Below, piece by piece: positions 35,109 to 40,181 of a stretch of DNA of 40,181 nucleotides (positions within the stretch are counted from its first letter, which is position 1; each line of letters opens with the position of its first letter). The DNA lies in the NCBI GenBank assembly GCA_030158185.1, contig JAOATP010000184.1, positions 1 through 40,181 of the forward strand, written 5' to 3'. A program made the position numbers and the translations under genes. The DNA is from Propionicimonas sp. Lineage in GTDB: Bacteria > Actinomycetota > Actinomycetes > Propionibacteriales > Propionibacteriaceae. The notes under the pieces were generated by a model. The model saw only the letters and a program-made list of their open reading frames with translations. It searched no databases and was not told the DNA's origin.

Positions 35109-37038
35109 GCTGACCGGTCGGATCCTCACCGCTGCCATCGAGGCGATCGAGGGCGAGGAGCGTCCCGGCCAGACGGAGATGGCCGCAGAGGTGGCCCGCA
35201 CCATCGACAGCGGTGAGCACCTGCTCGTCCAGGCCGGCACCGGGACGGGCAAGTCGCTCGGCTACCTCGCCCCGGCGCTGGCTGCGCTCAGCGAGAACCC
35301 CGAGGGCCGGGTGGTGATCGCGACGGCGACCCTTGCACTTCAGGCCCAGCTCGCCAACAAGGACATCCCCGCGGCCGTTGCGGCCTGCGAGAAGGTGACC
35401 GGCAAGGTGATCCGCCACGCCGTGGTGAAGGGGCGCAGCAACTATGCCTGCCTGCTGCGCGTGCGTGAGGGCGGCGGCGTCGAGCAGGACGCGCTCGTCC
35501 CGGACGCCGCAGCGACGACGGCCGCGGGCGCCGAGGTCGTCGCGCTGCGCACCTGGGCAGAGGAGCAGGCGATCGAGGGCGGGCTGGCCGACCGTGACGA
35601 CGCACCCAGCCACGGCCCGCAGTCGTGGGCGCAGGTCTCGATCCCGGTGCGCGAGTGCCTCGGCGCGCAGCGCTGCCCGTTCGGCACGGAGTGCTTCGTC
35701 GAGGCGTCGAGGGAACGGGCACGGCACAGCCAGCTGGTGGTCACCAACCACGCACTGCTGGCCATCGACGCGCTGCACGGCGGCACGGCCCTGCCCGAGT
35801 ACGACGCCGCAGTGATCGACGAGGCGCACGAGCTGGTGTCGCGCGTCACCGGGGCCGCCAGTGTCGAGCTGAGCCCCCAGCAGGTCGAACGGGTGGCGAA
35901 GCGCTCCCTCACCTGGCTGACGGACGAGACCGGGCTGGCGTTCCTCGACGCAGCGGACACCCTGCAGCTCGGCCTCGACGACGCGGAGGTTGGCCGGGTA
36001 CTCGACCCCGACGCAGCGATCGTCGCAGCCTTCCGCTCCGTCAGGGACGCCGCGAGGAAGGCTGTTTCGGGCCTCGGCGGGGGCGAGGACGATCCGGCCC
36101 GGCGCCAGGCACAGGCCGCGGCGCAGGAAGTCTTCGACATCGCGGAACGCATGGCGGGGCTCTCCGACTTCGACGTGATCTGGGTCTCGGAACGCGAACG
36201 CTTCGGGCGGCAGGCGAACTGCGCCCCGCTCTCGGTCGCCGGGCTGCTGCGCGCCATGATCTTCGACGAGCACCCGGTCGTGCTGACCTCGGCAACGTTG
36301 CGCGTCGGCGGTGACTTCGCCGCCGTTGCGGCCTCGGTCGGCCTGGAGGGCAAGGACCCGGCACCGTGGCGCGGCATCGACGTCGGGTCGCCGTTCGACT
36401 ACCGGCGCCAGGGCATCCTCTACGTCGCCAAGCACCTGCCACCGCCGCACCGCGACGGCATCGGGACAGAGGTACTGGCGGAGATCGCAGAACTCGTCTG
36501 GGCCGCCGGCGGACGCACCCTCGGGCTGTTCGCCTCCCAGCGCGCTGCGGAGACCGCCGCCGTGCACTGCCGCATCAACATCCCCGGCCGGACGATCCTC
36601 TGCCAGGGGGACGCCCACCTCGCCGAGCTGACGAAGGCCTTCATCGCCGACGACGAGGCCAGCCTGTTCGGCACCCTGTCGCTGTGGCAGGGCATCGACG
36701 TGCCCGGGGACACCTGCCGGCTTGTCATCATCGACAAGATCCCGTTCCCGCGTCCCGACGACCCGCTGATGCAGGCGCGGCAGCGCGCCGTTGCCGAGGC
36801 AGGGGGAAACGGCTTCATGGCGGTCGCGGCCACCCACGCAGGGCTGCTGCTGGCGCAGGGTTCGGGCCGCCTGATCCGCACGCTCGCCGACCGCGGCGTG
36901 GTCGCCGTGCTCGATCCGCGCCTCATCACAGCCCGCTACGGGACCTACCTGCGTGCCTCGATGCCGGACTTCTGGATGACCACCGACCCCGAGACGGCGA
37001 TCGCATCGCTCCGACGCCTCGGGGAGGACAAGGCCTGA
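35095..37038 (+). CDS. dinG: ATP-dependent DNA helicase, DinG/XPD family
   Basis: A 647-residue superfamily 2 helicase. Motif I is QAGTGTGKSLGY (about 47-58). Motif II is the DEAH box VIDEAHELV (about 240). Four cysteines near residues 121, 190, 195 and 201 (YACLLR, CLGAQRCPFGTEC) lie where XPD-type enzymes bind a 4Fe-4S cluster. Motif VI is AQGSGRLIRT. ATG 35095 overlaps hflX; the ORF-track start is too far upstream. It converges on DUF167 and ends in a shared hairpin. E. coli DinG is SOS-induced; here no LexA box is visible before the gene. Confidence 0.92.
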   Translation: MPTPELTGRILTAAIEAIEGEERPGQTEMAAEVARTIDSGEHLLVQAGTGTGKSLGYLAPALAALSENPEGRVVIATATLALQAQLANKDIPAAVAACEKVTGKVIRHAVVKGRSNYACLLRVREGGGVEQDALVPDAAATTAAGAEVVALRTWAEEQAIEGGLADRDDAPSHGPQSWAQVSIPVRECLGAQRCPFGTECFVEASRERARHSQLVVTNHALLAIDALHGGTALPEYDAAVIDEAHELVSRVTGAASVELSPQQVERVAKRSLTWLTDETGLAFLDAADTLQLGLDDAEVGRVLDPDAAIVAAFRSVRDAARKAVSGLGGGEDDPARRQAQAAAQEVFDIAERMAGLSDFDVIWVSERERFGRQANCAPLSVAGLLRAMIFDEHPVVLTSATLRVGGDFAAVAASVGLEGKDPAPWRGIDVGSPFDYRRQGILYVAKHLPPPHRDGIGTEVLAEIAELVWAAGGRTLGLFASQRAAETAAVHCRINIPGRTILCQGDAHLAELTKAFIADDEASLFGTLSLWQGIDVPGDTCRLVIIDKIPFPRPDDPLMQARQRAVAEAGGNGFMAVAATHAGLLLAQGSGRLIRTLADRGVVAVLDPRLITARYGTYLRASMPDFWMTTDPETAIASLRRLGEDKA

Positions 37039-37052
37039 CCTGCGGGGTCAGG
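37034..37052. terminator. Symmetric hairpin containing both stop codons of convergent genes
   Basis: CCTGACC, loop TGCGG and GGTCAGG form a perfect 7-bp stem. It contains the helicase TGA (37036-37038) and, on the other strand, the DUF167 stop (37048-37050). A bidirectional terminator is likely. Confidence 0.55.
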
Positions 37053-37308
37053 ACTCCAGGAGTGCTGCGACGCCGGGACCCAGTTCGTCCGGTACCTCGA
37101 CGACCTTGGTGCGGCTCGTGGCACCGCTGACGAGCGTGACGTCCCTCGACGGGCACCCCAGGGCCTTGGCGAGGGCCGCGAGGGCCGCAGCCGTGGCCCT
37201 TCCGTCCACAGCAGGCACCTGGACGGCCACAACGAGGGCCGCGTCGCCATAGCGTCCGCCGACCCTCGTGCGTCCGGCACCGGGCTTCACCCGGATCTCG
37301 AAGCGAAT
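37048..37308 (-). CDS. DUF167 (YggU-like) family protein
   Basis: A small protein of about 80-87 residues with the DUF167 fold: FEIRVKPGAGRTRVGG, then the VPAVDGRATAAALAALAKAL helix block and VTLVSGATSRTKVVEV. The role is unknown. The start is unclear. The first conserved strand (IRFEIRVKPG) begins right after the lexA stop, but the only starts in frame are GTG 37404 (95 nt inside lexA), an ATT at 37308, and GTG 37290, which would delete the first strand. I give the ATT bound as the best domain edge. It probably co-transcribes with lexA. Confidence 0.7.
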   Translation of the reverse strand: MRFEIRVKPGAGRTRVGGRYGDAALVVAVQVPAVDGRATAAALAALAKALGCPSRDVTLVSGATSRTKVVEVPDELGPGVAALLES

Positions 37309-37310
37309 GG

Positions 37311-38069
37311 CTAGACCCGACGCAGGACCGCGACGACCTTGCCGAGGATGGAGGCGTCGTTGCCGTCGATCGGCTCGTAGGCAGGGTTGTGCGGCAGCAG
37401 CCACACCTGGCCCGGCGTGCGCTTGAACGTCTTGACGGTCGCCTCTTCCCCGATGAGGGCTGCGACGATGTCGCCGTTGGTCGCGTCGGGCTGCTGTCGC
37501 ACAACGACGTAGTCGCCATCGCAGATCGCTGCCTCGATCATCGAGTCGCCCTTCACCTCCAGCAGGAAGAGGGTGCCCTCGCCGACGAGCTGGCGGGGGA
37601 GGGCGAAGACGTCCTCGACGGCCTGCTCGGCGAGGATCGGGCCGCCGGCAGCGATGCGACCGAGGACCGGCACGCTCACCGACGGCGCGTGCTGCGGCAC
37701 GTCGGGGTCGAAGGTCGCGATCTCTTCCGGGGCCGACATCGACTCGGGGAGCCGAACCTCCAGCGCCCGCGGACGGTGCGGGTCACGGAAGAGGAAGCCC
37801 TTGGCCTGCAGCACCTTCAGCTGGTGCGCAGCAGAGGAGGAGGAGGCCAGCCCCACGCGGTCGGCGATCTCGCGGATGCTCGGCGGGTAGCCACGGTCGA
37901 CGAGGGCATCACGGATGACCTCGAGGATGCGGCGTTGCCTCGCGGTGAGCCCCTCGGCGTCGGCGGGCCCGTCGGGCATCTGGCTGACCTTGGTGCCCAG
38001 CTGGGCTGCGATGTCCTCCTTGCGCGGGCGACCGCGCTTGCGGCTTACGGGTTCTGGCTTGCTTGGCAT
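37311..38069 (-). CDS. lexA: SOS repressor LexA
   Basis: LexA, 252 residues, represses DNA-damage genes and cleaves itself when RecA filaments form. It has a basic N-terminal extension ([15 protein letters not shown]) common in actinobacteria, a winged helix ([38 protein letters not shown]), the Ala-Gly cleavage site in GRIAAGGP, and catalytic Ser in KGDSM with Lys in [11 protein letters not shown] 38067-38069 is the start; on the minus strand TAACTT lies 7 nt before it, so the transcript is probably leaderless. A LexA box 33 bp upstream overlaps the -35 region, consistent with autoregulation. Confidence 0.97.
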   Translation of the reverse strand: MPSKPEPVSRKRGRPRKEDIAAQLGTKVSQMPDGPADAEGLTARQRRILEVIRDALVDRGYPPSIREIADRVGLASSSSAAHQLKVLQAKGFLFRDPHRPRALEVRLPESMSAPEEIATFDPDVPQHAPSVSVPVLGRIAAGGPILAEQAVEDVFALPRQLVGEGTLFLLEVKGDSMIEAAICDGDYVVVRQQPDATNGDIVAALIGEEATVKTFKRTPGQVWLLPHNPAYEPIDGNDASILGKVVAVLRRV

Positions 38070-38101
38070 GTACAGCAAGTTAGCCCCGGCGGAGGCCGGA
38101 A

Positions 38102-38117
38102 TCAAACACATGTTCGA
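38102..38117. promoter_or_regulatory. LexA box in the lexA promoter
   Basis: TCAAACACATGTTCGA matches TCGAAC-N4-GTTCGA with one mismatch. It overlaps the expected -35 position of the leaderless lexA promoter, so LexA should repress its own gene. Confidence 0.85.
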
Positions 38118-38185
38118 CGTGTCGCACACTTCACCGACCTTCTGTCAGTGGCGGCTGTTTGGATGATGCATGGCCCGACACGCGG

Positions 38186-38201
38186 GCGAACAAATGTTCG
38201 A
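38186..38201. promoter_or_regulatory. LexA box, distal, before the small membrane protein
   Basis: GCGAACAAATGTTCGA matches TCGAAC-N4-GTTCGA with one mismatch. It is the middle of three boxes in the lexA divergent region, 90 bp before the start at 38276. Confidence 0.82.
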
Positions 38202-38242
38202 ATCATCCTTGATCCGGACGGCGTTCTGGGGTAGAACAGGTA

Positions 38243-38258
38243 TCGAACACCTGTTCGG
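38243..38258. promoter_or_regulatory. LexA box, proximal, before the small membrane protein
   Basis: TCGAACACCTGTTCGG matches the LexA box with one mismatch and is identical over its first 15 bases to the recA box. It lies 17 bp before the start codon at 38276, where bound LexA would block transcription. Confidence 0.88.
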
Positions 38259-38275
38259 TAACGAAGGAGATGGGT

Positions 38276-38617
38276 ATGAGCGCTCTGCTGGTAGACGACA
38301 TGATGCTGGTAGACGACATGATCGTCCGGCTGCCGACGCGGACGGCGGCCACGGGCTGGCGGCACGTCGACCAGGTCGAGCCCGCCACGCGGCCGATGCC
38401 GTACCTCGTCACCGAGGCTGCGCCGGTCAGCGTCCGTGCGTCCCGTCAGGCCGCACCCCTGCGACTCACCGACCGGGGGATCGCCGTCATCGTCGTGTTC
38501 TTCCTCGCCCTGATGGCCACGGCCGCCGTCGTGCTGGTCACGAGCTTCCTCAGCATCAGCAACGACCCGATCGCTGCGCCCGGCACCCAGCCGGTCCTGG
38601 TGACAATGCAGGGGTGA
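38276..38617 (+). CDS. LexA-controlled small single-pass membrane protein, candidate SOS division inhibitor
   Basis: A 113-residue protein divergent from lexA, behind two LexA boxes. The N-terminal 70 residues are soluble, one membrane helix follows (GIAVIVVFFLALMATAAVVLV, about 72-93), and a 20-residue tail ends outside. This layout recalls actinobacterial SOS division suppressors placed beside lexA, DivS in Corynebacterium and ChiZ (Rv2719c) in Mycobacterium, but the LysM domain of ChiZ is missing. I choose ATG 38276 because AAGGAG lies 6 nt upstream; ATG 38270 is too close. An 18-bp tandem duplication encodes LVDDMM-LVDDMI near the start. Inhibition of division is inferred from position and topology, not from homology. 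Confidence 0.75.
   Translation: MSALLVDDMMLVDDMIVRLPTRTAATGWRHVDQVEPATRPMPYLVTEAAPVSVRASRQAAPLRLTDRGIAVIVVFFLALMATAAVVLVTSFLSISNDPIAAPGTQPVLVTMQG
38288..38323 (+). repeat. 18-bp tandem duplication in the small membrane protein gene
   Basis: CTGGTAGACGACATGAT(G/C) occurs twice in direct succession (38288-38305 and 38306-38323), 17 of 18 bases identical. It duplicates six codons in frame. Confidence 0.9.
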
Positions 38618-38627
38618 AGGCGGTGCC

Positions 38628-38665
38628 GCACGCCGGCTGGTCGGGCAATCGACCAGCCGGCGTGC
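38628..38665 (+). terminator. Strong hairpin terminator after the SOS membrane protein
   Basis: GCACGCCGGCTGGTCG and CGACCAGCCGGCGTGC form a perfect 16-bp stem with a GGCAAT loop, 11 nt after the stop codon. There is no T-run, but the stem is the strongest in the window and should isolate the SOS gene from nrdR. Confidence 0.75.
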
Positions 38666-38726
38666 GCAATTCGACTCCTCCGGCGACACGCCACGCGCGT
38701 GGCCTTGCGAGTCGCCCGCAGGGTGC

Positions 38727-38750
38727 GTAACCTCTACATGTAGTAGTTAC
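38727..38750. promoter_or_regulatory. 24-bp imperfect palindrome before nrdR
   Basis: GTAAC-CT-CTACATGTAG-TA-GTTAC has matching outer (GTAAC/GTTAC) and inner (CTACA/TGTAG) arms with two central-flank mismatches. It is the size of a typical dimer operator. It does not match the NrdR-box consensus, so the regulator is unknown. Confidence 0.5.
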
Positions 38751-38761
38751 AGCGTTGTCGT

Positions 38762-38801
38762 TCATCCACAGATAGTGTTCGTGATCCACACACTGTCCAC
38801 A
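38762..38801 (+). promoter_or_regulatory. Cluster of three DnaA-box-like nonamers before nrdR
   Basis: TCATCCACA (38762-38770), TGATCCACA (38782-38790) and CTGTCCACA (38793-38801) each match TTATCCACA or the actinobacterial TTGTCCACA in 8 of 9 bases, all in one orientation. DnaA is known to regulate nrd genes in E. coli, so the same is plausible here. TAGTGT (38773-38778) inside the cluster could be a -10. Confidence 0.5.
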
Positions 38802-38842
38802 GCTGGATCCACCGGCACGGCCCCCAGGAAGGAGCAAGGGAA

Positions 38843-39301
38843 GTGCACTGCCCGTTCTGCCGTCACACCGACACCAGAGTCCTGGACAGCCGCGTAGCCG
38901 AGGATGGCACCAGCATCCGGCGGCGCCGGCAATGCCCGCTGTGCGAGCGCCGGTTCACCACCCTCGAGCAGATGCAGCTGGTCGTCGTGAAGCGATCCGG
39001 CGTTGTCGAGCCCTTCTCCCGCGAGAAGGTCGTCACCGGTGTCGCGAAGGCCTGCAAGGGCCGTCCGGTGTCCGAGGCGGACCTCGCCCGGCTCGGCCAG
39101 CGGGTCGAGGAGACCCTGCGTGCCAGCGGCCAGTCGGAGATCCCGGCCGACGAGGTGGGCCTTGCGATCCTCGGGCCGCTCAGCGAGCTGGACCCGGTCG
39201 CCTACCTGCGTTTCGCCTCCGTCTACAAGCATTACGACTCGGTCGAAGACTTCGAAGCCGAGATCGACCAGCTGCGTCGTGTCGCGCTGGTCACGAACTG
39301 A
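38843..39301 (+). CDS. nrdR: Ribonucleotide reductase repressor NrdR
   Basis: NrdR, 152 residues, represses ribonucleotide reductase genes according to ATP and dATP. The N-terminal zinc ribbon is [15 protein letters not shown] with [10 protein letters not shown], and the ATP cone follows ([21 protein letters not shown], quoted in part), ending [18 protein letters not shown] 38843 has AAGGAG upstream. It is co-directional with nrdJ 40 bp downstream. I could not identify convincing NrdR boxes (ACACwwTATATAGTGT) in its promoter. Confidence 0.97.
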   Translation: MHCPFCRHTDTRVLDSRVAEDGTSIRRRRQCPLCERRFTTLEQMQLVVVKRSGVVEPFSREKVVTGVAKACKGRPVSEADLARLGQRVEETLRASGQSEIPADEVGLAILGPLSELDPVAYLRFASVYKHYDSVEDFEAEIDQLRRVALVTN

Positions 39302-39340
39302 TCACCCTCTACCCCCAGTAAACCGAAAGGCAGTCGAACC

Positions 39341-40181
39341 ATGACCGAGACCGCGAAGGCCACCACCCGTGGAGGCCGGAAGTCGCCGGGGCTGAAGATC
39401 AATCGGGTCTTCACCACGGCCGGGGTACACCCGTACGACCAGGTCACCTGGGAGTTGCGGGATGTGGTGCAGCAGAACTGGAAGACCAATGAGGTCGTCT
39501 TCGAGCAGCGGGGCGTGGAGTTCCCGGATTTCTGGAGCCTGAACGCCTCCACCATCGTCACCACCAAGTACTTCCGCGGAGCTGTCGGGACCCCGCAGCG
39601 GGAGACCAGCCTGAAGGCGCTGATCAACCGCGTCGTGACCACGTACCGCAAGGGCGGTGAGGAGAACGGCTACTTCGCGGGTGACGAGGACGCCGAGATC
39701 TTCGAGCATGAGCTCACCTGGATGCTGCTGCACCAGTACTTCAGCTTCAACTCCCCGGTCTGGTTCAACGTCGGCACGACGAGCCCGCAGCAGGTCAGCG
39801 CCTGCTTCATCCTCAGTGTCGACGACTCGATGGAGTCGATCCTCAACTGGTACAAGGAAGAGGGCTTCATCTTCAAGGGCGGCTCCGGCGCCGGCCTCAA
39901 CCTCTCCCGGATCCGGTCCTCCAAGGAGCTGTTGTCCTCCGGCGGCACCGCGTCCGGCCCGGTCTCCTTCATGCGTGGCGCCGACGCCTCCGCCGGCACC
40001 ATCAAGTCCGGTGGCGCCACCCGCCGGGCGGCGAAGATGGTCGTGCTCGATGTCGACCACCCCGACATCTACGAGTTCGTGGAGACCAAGGCGCACGAGG
40101 AGGACAAGATCCGTGCGTTGCGGGATGCCGGCTTCGACATGGACCTGAGCGGCAAGGACATCGTCAGCGTCCAGTACCAGA
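39341..40181 (+). CDS. nrdJ: Vitamin B12-dependent (class II) ribonucleotide reductase, 5' part
   Basis: The first about 280 residues of NrdJ, running off the right edge and so missing from the ORF track; the full protein is usually over 900 residues. It reduces ribonucleotides to deoxyribonucleotides with adenosylcobalamin. LKINRVFTTAGVHPYDQVTW, the catalytic-region SFNSPVWFNVGT, SACFILSVDDSMESI with its redox cysteine, and FKGGSGAGLNLSRIRS are all family blocks. ATG 39341 has AAAGG about 12 nt upstream. It is probably co-transcribed with nrdR. No cobalamin riboswitch is visible upstream. Confidence 0.95.
   Translation, partial: MTETAKATTRGGRKSPGLKINRVFTTAGVHPYDQVTWELRDVVQQNWKTNEVVFEQRGVEFPDFWSLNASTIVTTKYFRGAVGTPQRETSLKALINRVVTTYRKGGEENGYFAGDEDAEIFEHELTWMLLHQYFSFNSPVWFNVGTTSPQQVSACFILSVDDSMESILNWYKEEGFIFKGGSGAGLNLSRIRSSKELLSSGGTASGPVSFMRGADASAGTIKSGGATRRAAKMVVLDVDHPDIYEFVETKAHEEDKIRALRDAGFDMDLSGKDIVSVQYQ

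Noticed and set aside
38666-38842. Cobalamin riboswitch before nrdR-nrdJ
   Set aside because: No B12-box-like sequence or the expected long structured leader is visible; the region has palindromes and DnaA-like boxes instead.

Overview
The window is high-GC actinobacterial DNA. The marker genes (sigC-like ECF factor, ndgR-leuCD, ftsK-rimO-pgsA-cinA-clgR-DUF3046-recA-recX, rny, miaB-miaA-dapF-hflX, lexA, nrdR-nrdJ) and the abundant GTG/TTG starts fit Propionibacteriales, probably Propionibacteriaceae; this placement is inferred from gene content and order, not computed. No rRNA gene, complete tRNA, IS element or CRISPR array is visible.

Layout. (1) 1-2.5 kb is accessory: a truncated hypothetical gene, a Phd/RelE toxin-antitoxin pair with a palindromic operator, and a 26-nt tRNA 3'-end fragment followed by a strong terminator hairpin, which looks like the scar of an integrated element; then a small membrane protein. 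(2) 2.5-9.5 kb holds a TspO-like membrane protein; a sigC-like sigma factor with two metal-ligand-rich neighbours (a DUF5134-type membrane protein and a zinc-finger protein sharing a CxCGPxCxC motif); an ArsR-like repressor plus SRPBCC pair under a clear palindromic operator; a GlsB/YeaQ membrane protein; an MBL-fold protein followed by a decayed DUF1801-like remnant; and a DGPF/YCII protein with its ECF42 sigma factor and a matching promoter. (3) 9.5-14.5 kb: a minus-strand operon pat-yitT-peptidase, divergent from an Lrp/AsnC regulator and a DUF2332 gene, then a DUF6458 gene. (4) 14.5-20.2 kb: ndgR divergent from leuC-leuD-plsC-ddl-thiL, tightly packed (branched-chain amino acids, phospholipid, cell wall, thiamine). 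(5) 20.2-40.2 kb: the core DNA-maintenance block. FtsK, RimO, PgsA, CinA, ClgR, RecA/RecX, RNase Y, MiaB, MiaA, DapF, HflX, a DinG-type helicase, LexA, a LexA-boxed small membrane protein, NrdR and the start of a B12-dependent ribonucleotide reductase.

Themes. The DNA-damage circuit is legible at sequence level: LexA boxes lie before recA, before lexA and twice before the small membrane protein, and recA also carries a second promoter of the RecA-NDp (PafBC) type. The nrdR-nrdJ promoter holds three DnaA-box-like nonamers. Many genes have a TANNNT-type -10 hexamer 6-7 nt before the start codon and so are probably leaderless; this decided several starts below. The least explained part is the sigC / DUF5134 / Cys-rich zinc-finger trio, which I read as a candidate metal (possibly copper) sensing or buffering module.
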